This document shows positions 7,932-15,608 of a DNA stretch of 64,000 nucleotides, in pieces. The notes under the pieces were generated by a model that saw nothing but the letters and a program-made list of their open reading frames with translations, had not been told where the DNA came from and ran no database searches. The stretch lies in NCBI RefSeq assembly GCF_031157275.1, contig NZ_JAVIFW010000008.1, forward strand, positions 124,001 to 188,000, given 5' to 3'. Source of the stretch: Streptomyces sp. LHD-70. Its GTDB lineage: Bacteria; Actinomycetota; Actinomycetes; Streptomycetales; Streptomycetaceae. The translations under genes were made by a program, and so were the position numbers. Position 1 is the first letter of the stretch, and each line of letters starts with the position of its first letter.

Positions 7932-8627
7932 ATGACCTTCGTCCAGCTCATCGACTGCAAGACCAGCAATATCGACCGGCTCAATCGGTTGATGGACGAC
8001 TGGGTCGTAGCGACCCAGGGCAAGCGGACCGCCACGCATTCGATCGTCGGCCGGGACCGCTCCGACTCCACGCACGTCGTCGAGATCGTGGAGTTTCCGT
8101 CCTACGAGGAGGCGGTGAAGAACTCCAACCTCCCCGAGACCAACCGCATCTTCGAGGAAATGGTCGCCGCCTGCGACGGGATGCCCACGTTCACGGACCT
8201 CGATGTCGTACGCGACGAACAGCTCAACAAGCTCACGTGCCAGCGCTTCTTCGACGAGGTGGTCAACAACAAGAACATCGACCTCGCGGACGAGCTGTGC
8301 ACGGCCGACTACCGGGAGCACGACCCCTCCCTCTCGTCCTACGACCTGGACTTCGCGCAGGCCAAGCGGGAGAACGGCGAGATCATGGACGCCTTCGGCC
8401 CTCGGATGACGGTGGAGGGCATGATCGCCGAAGGTGACATGGTGACCTGTCGGCTCACCTTCCAAGGCAAGCACACCGGCGCCTACCAGGGCATGGAGCC
8501 CACGAACAAGGACGTCTCCGGCACCGGACACGCGACGTTCCGCTGCAAGGACGGCAGGATCGCGGAGTCCTGGTGGAACTGGGACAACCTCGGACTGCTA
8601 CGACAACTAGGGGTGGTTGAAGCCTGA
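7932..8627 (+). CDS. SnoaL-like (ester cyclase type) protein with N-terminal ABM-like half
   Basis: A 231-residue soluble protein that looks like two alpha+beta-barrel halves. The first ~95 residues (VQLIDCKTSNIDRLNRLMDD ... IVGRDRSDSTHVVEIVEFPSYEEAVKNSN) resemble antibiotic-monooxygenase/Dabb-like ferredoxin folds. Residues ~100-225 match SnoaL-like polyketide cyclases (CQRFFDEVVNNKNIDLADELCTADYREHDP ... MIAEGDMVTCRLTFQGKHTG ... GTGHATFRCKDGRIAESWWNWDNLGLLRQLG). There is no biosynthetic cluster around it, so a role in polyketide cyclisation is unlikely; such proteins are common orphans. The SD is AGGAGTGACTC before ATG. It converges with the DUF397 gene 16 bp away. Confidence 0.85.
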   Translation: MTFVQLIDCKTSNIDRLNRLMDDWVVATQGKRTATHSIVGRDRSDSTHVVEIVEFPSYEEAVKNSNLPETNRIFEEMVAACDGMPTFTDLDVVRDEQLNKLTCQRFFDEVVNNKNIDLADELCTADYREHDPSLSSYDLDFAQAKRENGEIMDAFGPRMTVEGMIAEGDMVTCRLTFQGKHTGAYQGMEPTNKDVSGTGHATFRCKDGRIAESWWNWDNLGLLRQLGVVEA

Positions 8628-8643
8628 CCCGCCGCGTGCCGTT

Positions 8644-8853
8644 TCAGTCCAGGGGGCCCCGGAGCTCGCGCACGAACACCCCCCACGCGGAGGCGGGAAA
8701 CACGAGCACGGGGCCTTCGGCGTTCTTGGAGTCCCGAACGGGGACGAGACCGGGGAGGTCGTCGCGGACTTCGACGCAGTGCCCGCCATCGCCATTGCTG
8801 TAGCTGGACTTCCGCCAGACAGCGGTGCTCAAGTCAGTGCGGTTGCTTGCCAT
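8644..8853 (-). CDS. DUF397 small protein of a WhiJ-type module
   Basis: A 69-residue acidic protein with the DUF397 pattern: TAVWRKSSYSNGDGGHCVEV, VRDSKNAEGPVLVF and WGVFVRELRG. In Streptomyces such proteins are encoded immediately next to Scr1/WhiJ-type HTH regulators; for characterised pairs they are proposed to modulate the partner by direct contact. The start overlaps the 3' end of the regulator gene by 20 bp, indicating coupled translation. A regulatory role with the upstream HTH protein is inferred from context. Confidence 0.9.
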   Translation of the reverse strand: MASNRTDLSTAVWRKSSYSNGDGGHCVEVRDDLPGLVPVRDSKNAEGPVLVFPASAWGVFVRELRGPLD

Positions 8854-9688
8854 TTCGATAGTCCTCTGCCGCGTCCTCGATCATGGCGAGGGACGCCTCA
8901 GGCGGCAGTGCGGCGGCCCTGAGCAGATCGTACGACTTGCGGTACCGCTTCACGAGGGCCGGATCGTCGATGGTAGTTCCGCTGTACGCAGACTCCGTGT
9001 ACACCAGCGGCGGGGCGTCAGGGAAAGTCATCATCATGGCGCCGCCCTGCATCATCGGGTAGGTCCCGCCGTTCCACGGAAGGATCTGCGCAAAGATCCT
9101 CCGCCTCCGTGCCAACGCCGCTATCCGGTCGAGCTGTTCGGCCATCTCCGCAGGTAGCAGAACAGGGTGGCGCAGGATCGACTCGTGCATGATCGCCCAG
9201 TACTCGGGCTTGTCGTGGTCGTCCTCGAAGAGCCGCGCCCGCCTCATCCGGGCAGCAACCTTCTCTTCCACCCACTCCTCAGTGGCACCGGGGTGAGCGG
9301 ACAGCGCCATGGCCCGCGCGTACTCGGGCGTCTGCAGCAATCCAGTGAGGACATTCGGGCACCAGTCCTCGATGGCGTCCGCATGCTTCTCCGCCTCCAG
9401 TACGTACTCGAAGTACTCCGCGTGCCCCTTCCGCTTCGCCCTTCGTACGTCCTCGCAGCACCGCTCGAAGAACCCGTCCGTCCCCAGCACACGGTCGACG
9501 TGCCGCGCCAAGTCGCCCGGCATCCGTCGCTGCCCGCGCTCGATCTCACTCAGGTAGCTCGTGCCGTAGAACGAACCCTCCACCGTCTGTTCCAGCGTGA
9601 GCCCCGCCGCCTCGCGCTTGAAGCGCAACTCCTTGCCGTAGAAGGCCGGGACGCTCGCCGAGCCGTCAATGTCCTTACGCGCGCCCAT
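8834..9688 (-). CDS. Scr1/WhiJ-type helix-turn-helix regulator (DUF5753)
   Basis: A 284-residue protein. Residues ~15-75 form an XRE-type HTH (ELRFKREAAGLTLEQTVEGSFYGTSYLSEIERGQRRMPGD). The remainder is a DUF5753 ligand/partner-binding domain (YVLEAEKHADAIEDWCPNVLTGLLQTPEYARA ... ARMRRARLFEDDHDKPEYWAIMHESILRHPV ... QILPWNGGTYPMMQGGAMMMTFPDAPPLVYTES). The frame extends upstream, but ATG 9688 is preceded by GGAAGG and gives the normal length. The operon partner is the DUF397 gene; a small protein and an ATPase are divergent. Streptomyces carry many such modules, implicated in development and antibiotic control. Confidence 0.92.
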   Translation of the reverse strand: MGARKDIDGSASVPAFYGKELRFKREAAGLTLEQTVEGSFYGTSYLSEIERGQRRMPGDLARHVDRVLGTDGFFERCCEDVRRAKRKGHAEYFEYVLEAEKHADAIEDWCPNVLTGLLQTPEYARAMALSAHPGATEEWVEEKVAARMRRARLFEDDHDKPEYWAIMHESILRHPVLLPAEMAEQLDRIAALARRRRIFAQILPWNGGTYPMMQGGAMMMTFPDAPPLVYTESAYSGTTIDDPALVKRYRKSYDLLRAAALPPEASLAMIEDAAEDYRNGKQPH

Positions 9689-9801
9689 AGTTGCCGCCTT
9701 CCACAACGCGCACCGTGGTGCCGAAACCCCTTCAACCGTACGCAACCCAACGTCACGCTGTGAGGGATTCGTCACACACCGCACACACGGAAAGGCGCCC
9801 C

Positions 9802-10035
9802 ATGGCAATGGACATGGACATGGACACGGACCCGGACATCGACACCTGCGTGGAGCAACTCCGCACCGCCCTCGCCACCCACGGCATCAAACTGCCGTCA
9901 CTCGGCGTCGACGCCCCGACCTTCGCCGCACAGCTCCCCATCCGCCCCCTCGTCGCGCTCGGGAACTGCAACACCGCAACCGCCCAAGCCCTCACCCACG
10001 TACTGAACAAGGCGGCGGGCACCCCATGCGACTGA
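9802..10035 (+). CDS. Small acidic protein between HTH regulator and ATPase
   Basis: A 77-residue protein beginning MAMDMDMDTDPDIDTCVEQLRTAL, an unusual alternating Met-Asp start caused by repeated ATGGAC codons. The rest (LATHGIKLPSLGVDAPTFAAQLPIRPLVALGNCNTATAQALTHVLNKAA) looks helical and soluble. I chose the ATG at 9802 because GGAAAGG lies 7 bases upstream. Its stop overlaps the start of the ATPase gene by 10 bp. Similar small ORFs occur in other Scr1-type modules; function unknown. Confidence 0.75.
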   Translation: MAMDMDMDTDPDIDTCVEQLRTALATHGIKLPSLGVDAPTFAAQLPIRPLVALGNCNTATAQALTHVLNKAAGTPCD

Positions 10036-10400
10036 TCCTGGAACTGCCCGCGCAGGCGAAAGCGGTACCGGAGGTACGCCGGGCCGTACGCCGACACCTC
10101 GGCACCGGCAGCAGTCCCGAAGTCGAGTTGTGCGTGAGCGAGTTACTGACCAACGTCGTGCAACACGTGGGTGAGGGAGCCCCGGTGACCGTCGATGTGA
10201 GCCCGACCCGGGTGGCGGTCAGCGATCCGGATCCGCACGGCCTGCCCGTATCCCTGCAACAGCAAGACCCCGGCGCCGAGTCGGGCCGGGGTCTGATGCT
10301 GCTGGCCGCCGTGTCAGCGCGCTGGGGCGTGACACGGCGGCCGGACGGCAAGACCGTCTGGTGCGAGCTGCTGCCTACGACGCACCAAGTCGGAACCTAG
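10026..10400 (+). CDS. GHKL-type ATP-binding protein (anti-sigma-factor kinase-like)
   Basis: A 124-residue single-domain HATPase of the RsbW/SpoIIAB-like family (HATPase_c_2). The N box is CVSELLTNVVQHV (residues ~37-49), the G1-like segment is VAVSDPDPHG, and the G2-like segment is SGRGLMLLAAVSARWGV. The extended frame upstream is out of place; ATG 10026 overlaps the upstream small gene by 10 bp. In WhiJ-type modules such an ATPase is a common third component; kinase activity has not been shown for most. Its stop codon shares the CTAG palindrome with the purH stop on the opposite strand. Confidence 0.9.
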   Translation: MRLILELPAQAKAVPEVRRAVRRHLGTGSSPEVELCVSELLTNVVQHVGEGAPVTVDVSPTRVAVSDPDPHGLPVSLQQQDPGAESGRGLMLLAAVSARWGVTRRPDGKTVWCELLPTTHQVGT

Positions 10401-11968
10401 TGGAAGAAGTGCCGAGTCCCCGTGAAGTACATCGTCACGCCCGCCTTCTTCGCGGCCTCGACGACCAGCTCGTCGCGGACCGAACCGCCGGGCTGGACCA
10501 CGGCCTTGACGCCCGCGGCCGTGAGGATCTCCAGGCCGTCCGGGAACGGGAAGAACGCGTCGGACGCGGCGTACGAACCGGCCGCGCGCTCCTCGCCCGC
10601 GCGCTCCACGGCGAGCTTCGCCGAGTCGACGCGGTTGACCTGGCCCATGCCGACGCCGACCGAGGCGCCGTCCTTGGCGAGCAGGATCGCGTTGGACTTC
10701 ACGGCCCGGCAGGCGCGCCAGGCGAAGGCCAGTTCGGCCAGCTCGCCGGAGGACAGCGCCTCGCCCGTCGCGAGCGTCCAGTTCGCCGGGTCGTCGCCCT
10801 CGGCCTGCAGCGTGTCCGTGATCTGGGCGAGGCCGCCGCCGTCGATCGGCTTGAACTCGGCGACCAGCTCGGGCGCTTCGGGGCAGCGCAGCACGCGGAT
10901 GTTCTTCTTCCGCGCAAGCACCTCGACCGCGCCGTCCTCGTAGTCCGGCGCCACGATGACCTCGGTGAAGATCTCCGCGACCTGCTCGGCCATCGCCACG
11001 GAGACCGGGCGGTTGACGGCGATCACGCCGCCGAACGCGGACAGCGGGTCACAGGCGTGCGCCTTGCGGTGCGCCTCGGCGACGTCCGCACCGACCGCGA
11101 TGCCGCACGGGTTGGCGTGCTTGATGATCGCGACGGCCGGCTCGGCGTGGTCGTACGCGGCCCGGCGCGCGGCGTCGGTGTCCGTGTAGTTGTTGTACGA
11201 CATCTCCTTGCCGTGCAGCTGCTCGGCGCTCGCGAGACCGCCGCAGCCGCCGGTGTAGAGGGCGGCCGCCTGGTGCGGGTTCTCGCCGTACCGCAGCACG
11301 TTCTTGCGCTCGTACGTGACGCCGAGGAAGGACGGGAACTCGCCGCCGTCGCCCGCGTAGTCCGCCGCGAACCAGCCCGCGACGGCCACGTCGTACTCCG
11401 CGGTGTGCCGGAAGGCCTCGGCCGCGAGCCGCTTGCGGGCGGTCAGGTCGAAGCCGCCCTCCTTGGCGGCGGCGAGCACGTCCGCGTACCGCTCGGGGCT
11501 GGTGACGACCGCGACCGAGGGGTGGTTCTTGGCGGCGGCGCGGACCATCGACGGGCCGCCGATGTCGATCTGCTCCACGCACTCGTCGGGCGTCGCACCG
11601 GACTCCACGGTCTGCGTGAACGGGTACAGGTTCACGACGACCAGGTCGAAGGGCTCCACGCCCAGCTCGGCGAGCTGCTCACGGTGGGAGTCGAGGCGCA
11701 GGTCGGCGAGGATCCCGGCGTGCACGCGCGGGTGCAGCGTCTTGACCCGGCCGTCCAGGCACTCGGGGAAGCCGGTGAGCTCCTCGACCTTGGTGACGGG
11801 CACCCCGGCGGCGGCGATCTTCGCGGCGGTGGAGCCGGTGGAGACGAGCTGGACGCCCGCCTCGTGCAGCCCGAGCGCCAGCTCTTCGAGGCCGGTCTTG
11901 TCATAGACGCTGATGAGAGCCCTGCGGATGGGGCGCTGACCTTCTACGGTCGTACCTTCGGCGGTCAC
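10397..11968 (-). CDS. purH: Bifunctional AICAR transformylase / IMP cyclohydrolase
   Basis: PurH performs the last two steps of purine synthesis: it formylates AICAR with 10-formyl-THF and closes the ring to IMP. The 523-residue protein has the MGS-like cyclohydrolase domain first (RRALISVYDKTGLEELALGLHEAGVQLVSTGSTA, residues ~15-50, with TGFPECLDGRVKTLHP), then the AICAR transformylase domain with the signature KHANPCGIAVG and C-terminal GGSVRDELVVEAAKKAGVTMYFTGTRHFFH. The GTG start overlaps the purN stop by four bases (GTGA), so translation is coupled. Converges with the ATPase gene over a shared CTAG. Confidence 0.97.
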   Translation of the reverse strand: MTAEGTTVEGQRPIRRALISVYDKTGLEELALGLHEAGVQLVSTGSTAAKIAAAGVPVTKVEELTGFPECLDGRVKTLHPRVHAGILADLRLDSHREQLAELGVEPFDLVVVNLYPFTQTVESGATPDECVEQIDIGGPSMVRAAAKNHPSVAVVTSPERYADVLAAAKEGGFDLTARKRLAAEAFRHTAEYDVAVAGWFAADYAGDGGEFPSFLGVTYERKNVLRYGENPHQAAALYTGGCGGLASAEQLHGKEMSYNNYTDTDAARRAAYDHAEPAVAIIKHANPCGIAVGADVAEAHRKAHACDPLSAFGGVIAVNRPVSVAMAEQVAEIFTEVIVAPDYEDGAVEVLARKKNIRVLRCPEAPELVAEFKPIDGGGLAQITDTLQAEGDDPANWTLATGEALSSGELAELAFAWRACRAVKSNAILLAKDGASVGVGMGQVNRVDSAKLAVERAGEERAAGSYAASDAFFPFPDGLEILTAAGVKAVVQPGGSVRDELVVEAAKKAGVTMYFTGTRHFFH

Positions 11969-12606
11969 GGGATGGAAACCTTTCGTCCCTCAATGCGGTA
12001 GCCGTGCCGGGCCAGACGCCCCACGACCTCGACGAGCAGCTTGCGCTCGACTTCCTTGATGCGCTCGTGGAGCGCGGCGCCACCGTCCTCGTGGTCCTCG
12101 TCCCGGACCTCGACCACGCCCTGCGCGATGATCGGCCCGGTGTCGACGCCGTCGTCGACGAAGTGGACGGTGCAGCCGGTGACCTTCGCGCCGTACGCGA
12201 GCGCGTCACGCACGCCGCGGGCACCGGGAAAGCTGGGGAGCAGCGCGGGGTGGGTGTTCACGGTCCGCCCGCCGAAGCGCGCGAGGAACTCCTTGCCCAC
12301 GATCTTCATGAACCCGGCGGAGATCACCAGGTCGGGCTCGTAAGCGGCGACGGCCTCGGCGAGCGCCCGGTCCCACTCCTCGCGCGTGGGGTGGTCCTGC
12401 ACCCGGCACACGAAGGTCGGCAGGCCCACATGCTCGGCCCGTTCCAGACCGGCGATCCCGCTCCGGTCGGCGCCGACGGCGACGATCTCGGCACCGTAGG
12501 CGTCGCTGCCCACGGCGTCGATTTCGTCGATCAGCGCCTGGAGGTTGGTACCGGACCCGGAGACGAGCACGACGAGGCGCTTCGGGGCGGCGGCAGATGA
12601 GGCCAC
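11965..12606 (-). CDS. purN: Phosphoribosylglycinamide formyltransferase
   Basis: PurN transfers a formyl group from 10-formyl-THF to GAR, the third step of purine synthesis. The 213-residue protein shows the phosphate-binding GSGTNLQALID (residues ~16-26), the catalytic region SAGFMKIVG and NTHPALLPSFPGARGVRDAL (Asn and His), and the conserved Asp in GCTVHFVDDGVDTGPIIAQ. It is the first gene of a two-gene operon with purH. A further ATG is not needed; MASSAAAPKRLVVLVSGSG is the expected N-terminus. Confidence 0.96.
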   Translation of the reverse strand: MASSAAAPKRLVVLVSGSGTNLQALIDEIDAVGSDAYGAEIVAVGADRSGIAGLERAEHVGLPTFVCRVQDHPTREEWDRALAEAVAAYEPDLVISAGFMKIVGKEFLARFGGRTVNTHPALLPSFPGARGVRDALAYGAKVTGCTVHFVDDGVDTGPIIAQGVVEVRDEDHEDGGAALHERIKEVERKLLVEVVGRLARHGYRIEGRKVSIP

Positions 12607-12823
12607 GACGGGGCCCTTTCATGGCTTGCTCGGCTTTGTGCGGTCGTACAAATGCTTCATGACCCCCGATACGGGGAACTCTACGAAGCGCTCGACCGTC
12701 AGCAACGATACCGGCACACGATGCGGCCCCCACGGGACGGGGACCCGGCCGGAAGGTAGCGTCTGGGAAGCAAGCGCTACGCATGCCCAGTACGGGCCTC
12801 AACTAGGGGAAGACGCACACCAG

Positions 12824-13684
12824 ATGCCGGACCGACTGCCCACGCCCCCGTCCTCGCCGCAGCAGGACCCGTCCGAGGACGGGATCCGGCCGAGCGCGGG
12901 CCCGGACACGGAGAGCACCGGCGCCGACACATCCGGCAACGCGAACGGCGCGGACCGTGCGGATCGCGCGGACCGGGCGGATCGTGCGGACAACCCCTTC
13001 GCCCCGCCGCCCGAGGGCAGCCCGGACCGCCCGTGGCAGCCGCGGCAGCAGGACAACGGCGAGCGGAAGGGCGGCCAGGGCGGCGGCAGCCGCTGGAGCA
13101 GCCGCCAGCCCGGCCGCTCCTCGGGCCCGTTCGGCCAGCGGCCCGGTGACCCCGAGGGCCAGGGCGGCGGCCAGGGCGGTCCCGGCAGCGGGCTGCGCTG
13201 GGACCCGACGGACCCGGTCCAGCGCCGCGCGCGGTACGCACTGCTCGCCGGCATGTGGGGCTTCTTCTTCGCCCTGTTCTCCTGGCCGTACGTGGCGCTG
13301 CTGCTCGCCGCGCTCGCGATCTACTGGGCGGTCGGCTCGCTGCGCGGACTCCCCGTGGGGGACGGCAAGGGAGGCGGGAAGGCCGAGCGGTCGGCTTCCG
13401 CGACTGCCGCTCAGGTGGCTGGGACCGCGCCTTCGCCCGGGGCGGGGCCCGCGGGCCCTCCCGCCCACGAGGGCGTCGGCAAGCCGCAGAGGACTGCGGC
13501 GATCAGCGGTCTGGTGACCGCGATCCTGGCGCTCGCGATGGTCGCGGCCACGTTCACGGCGCAGATCGTCTACCGCGACTACTACACCTGCGTCAACGAC
13601 GCCCTGACGACCACGGCCCAGAAGTCCTGCGAGGACCTGCTCCCGGAGCAGCTCCGCCCGTTCCTCGGCACGCCGGAGGAGTAG
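12824..13684 (+). CDS. Conserved membrane protein with disordered Pro/Gly-rich head
   Basis: A 286-residue protein. The first ~130 residues are disordered, including a perfect (ADR)n tract (NGADRADRADRADRAD, DNA ~12950-12995) and Gly/Gln-rich segments. Two hydrophobic helices (MWGFFFALFSWPYVALLLAALAIYWAVGSL, residues ~144-172) are followed by a Lys/Gly/Ala linker and a third helix (AAISGLVTAILALAMVAATFTAQIVY). The C-terminal ~40 residues carry two cysteines (YYTCVNDALTTTAQKSCEDLL). I put the start at ATG 12824, with AGGGGA 13 bases upstream. A conserved neighbour of purN in Streptomyces, function unknown. Confidence 0.8.
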   Translation: MPDRLPTPPSSPQQDPSEDGIRPSAGPDTESTGADTSGNANGADRADRADRADRADNPFAPPPEGSPDRPWQPRQQDNGERKGGQGGGSRWSSRQPGRSSGPFGQRPGDPEGQGGGQGGPGSGLRWDPTDPVQRRARYALLAGMWGFFFALFSWPYVALLLAALAIYWAVGSLRGLPVGDGKGGGKAERSASATAAQVAGTAPSPGAGPAGPPAHEGVGKPQRTAAISGLVTAILALAMVAATFTAQIVYRDYYTCVNDALTTTAQKSCEDLLPEQLRPFLGTPEE

Positions 13685-13697
13685 CGGCTCCGCCCGT

Positions 13698-15437
13698 TCA
13701 CCTGGAGTCGGGCTCGGGGTCCGGCCCCCGGTTCGGCTTCGGGTCTGGCCCCCGGTTCGGCCTCGGCTTCGGTTCCGGTTCCGGTTCCGGTTCCGGTTCC
13801 GGGCGTACGGAGAAGTCGTACGGCTCGAAGCCGAGGGCCGAACTCGCCTCCTGCGTACCGGACTTGGCGCGCCACGGCGCCCACCAGTGACGGCGACCGG
13901 CTGCCACGGGACGCGTCCGCTCCTGCTTCGCGCGGCGACGCCACAGCCGTACGCGCGGCAGCCGCACGCGCGGCAGCCAGTCCCAGCGCGGCAGCCGCAC
14001 GCGCGGCACCCGAGCCCAGCGCGGAAGGCGCGGCACCGGCACCCGTACACCCGCGGCCCGAGCCCACAGGTCCCGCGCCCGCCAGGTCCGTACGCGCCAG
14101 GCCCGCAGACCCAGGGCGACCGGTGTGCCGAGCAGGCCCGACCAGAGCAGGGCCGCGCCGCCCGTCTGCCACCACACCGGACCGAAGTCCGCGAGCGCCC
14201 CGTCGCCCAGCGGGCCGCCCGCGAGCGCCGCGAGCAGGGCGAGGGCGAGCCCGCACAGCAGCGCGGCGAGCCCCGCCGTCAGCGCCGTCTCACCCCGCGA
14301 CCATGCCCGGGCCTCCGCGCCCTTCGCGCCCTTCTCGTCCTCCGCGCCCTTCGGCGCCGCCGCGCGTGCCGTGAACCAGCCGACCGTCAGCCCGCACACC
14401 CCGCCGACCGCGCACGCCGCCCAGGTCAGCGGCGTACCGGTGGCCGAGTCCGGGATCGCGGCTAGCAGCGGGAAGGGCGGAAGCTGCGGGTCCGCGGGGG
14501 CGCCCGCGGGCCAGGCCGCGCCGCTCGCGCCGAGCGTGAAACCGGGCCCGAGGCCGTAAGAGGCGCCCCACACCGCCGCGTTGGGCACCAGCGCGATCGC
14601 CAGGAGCAGCACCGCGACCCGCCCCGCCCACAGGTCGCTCAGCTGGAGATACGTGGTCTGCGCGGCCTGGGCGTGCACGACGAGCGAGACCGCGACGAGC
14701 AGCGCGCCGCCGCCCACCAGGACCACCACCCCGGCGGCGGCCGCCCGCAGCGCGGGGCCGGTCCGAGGGCGGGGACGGCCTTCCCGGTGCGGATCCGGGT
14801 CGACGAGACGGCTGAGCCGGGCGGGCAGCGGGCCGTGCGGGCGGCCGTACGCGTTCCACACCCCGGCGGCCGTGCCGAGCACCGCGAGCGCGACGAGGTG
14901 CAGCCCGGCGCTCAGCGGGTCCGCGCGCAGCGGGCCGTCGGTCGCGAAGAGCGTCGCGAGCGCGCCGACCGCCAGGTACCCGGCGACGACTCCGCCCAGG
15001 GCGATGCGCGGCCCGTCCGCGCTGTCGGCGGCGTCGCGGCCCGCGCGGTGCAGCAGCAGCGCGGGCACGACGGCGAGGAGCAGCGGGGTCACGCCGAGCG
15101 GCGCCGGGTCGCCGGAGAGGCCGTCGGTCCTGACCAGGTCGGCGCCGTGGGCGAGCAGCCACAGTCCGGCCGCGACATGCAGCGCACCGTCCGCGCCGCT
15201 GTCCGGATACGGCGAGCTGACCCACCCGGCGATCACGAGGACGGCGAACCCGCCGAGGCCGACTCCGGCCGCGACGCCGCCACCGACAACTGCGCCGAGG
15301 AGCGCGGAGCTTCTACGCCGCCGGCCGCTGCGCGCGAGCCCGCCGAGCACCGACGACGGCGGCGCCGCCGAGGCCTGCGAACCGGCTGGGGGACGGGGCG
15401 ACGAGCTGCGGTCGGTTGTGTGCGTCACGCCCGCCAT
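13698..15437 (-). CDS. DUF6350 multi-pass membrane protein
   Basis: A 579-residue protein with roughly eight to nine hydrophobic helices spread over residues ~45-450 (GAVVGGGVAAGVGLGGFAVLVIAGW, ALHVAAGLWLLAHGADLV, VTPLLLAVVPALLLHRAGRD and others), typical of the actinobacterial DUF6350 family, sometimes labelled cell-division related; no mechanism is known. The C-terminal ~130 residues are strongly basic with repeated RVRLPRW/RVPRV motifs and then an acidic-proline tail (PEPEPEPEPEP...PNRGPDPKPNRGPDPEP). Both tails come from short tandem DNA repeats. ATG 15437 is chosen because it yields MAGVTHTTDRSSSPRP; longer starts run into promoter-like AT-rich DNA. It converges with the previous gene 13 bp away. 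Confidence 0.82.
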   Translation of the reverse strand: MAGVTHTTDRSSSPRPPAGSQASAAPPSSVLGGLARSGRRRRSSALLGAVVGGGVAAGVGLGGFAVLVIAGWVSSPYPDSGADGALHVAAGLWLLAHGADLVRTDGLSGDPAPLGVTPLLLAVVPALLLHRAGRDAADSADGPRIALGGVVAGYLAVGALATLFATDGPLRADPLSAGLHLVALAVLGTAAGVWNAYGRPHGPLPARLSRLVDPDPHREGRPRPRTGPALRAAAAGVVVLVGGGALLVAVSLVVHAQAAQTTYLQLSDLWAGRVAVLLLAIALVPNAAVWGASYGLGPGFTLGASGAAWPAGAPADPQLPPFPLLAAIPDSATGTPLTWAACAVGGVCGLTVGWFTARAAAPKGAEDEKGAKGAEARAWSRGETALTAGLAALLCGLALALLAALAGGPLGDGALADFGPVWWQTGGAALLWSGLLGTPVALGLRAWRVRTWRARDLWARAAGVRVPVPRLPRWARVPRVRLPRWDWLPRVRLPRVRLWRRRAKQERTRPVAAGRRHWWAPWRAKSGTQEASSALGFEPYDFSVRPEPEPEPEPEPKPRPNRGPDPKPNRGPDPEPDSR

Positions 15438-15489
15438 GCTCCCAACGACACGCGATTTCTCGTCGTAACAGGCGAATACACGCAGTGTC

Positions 15490-15530
15490 GCCCAATATAC
15501 GTTTATGTACTTTTTCGTACGGCATTGGGC
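15490..15530. promoter_or_regulatory. Divergent promoter/operator with nested inverted repeats
   Basis: An AT-rich island between the divergent DUF6350 and HTH/sigma-like genes. An outer inverted repeat GCCCAAT (15490-15496) / ATTGGGC (15524-15530) encloses an inner GTAC-TTTTTC-GTAC (15507-15520). A 12-bp direct repeat, CGAACGACGGT(T/C), follows at 15557-15580 before the HTH gene. These are plausible binding sites for the adjacent HTH protein; inference only. Confidence 0.5.
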
Positions 15531-15608
15531 TGCACGCACCACTGCGGTCCGCCTTGCGAACGACGGTTCGAACGACGGTCCTACGGCCCACGGTGTGGAG
15601 AGTCCGAC

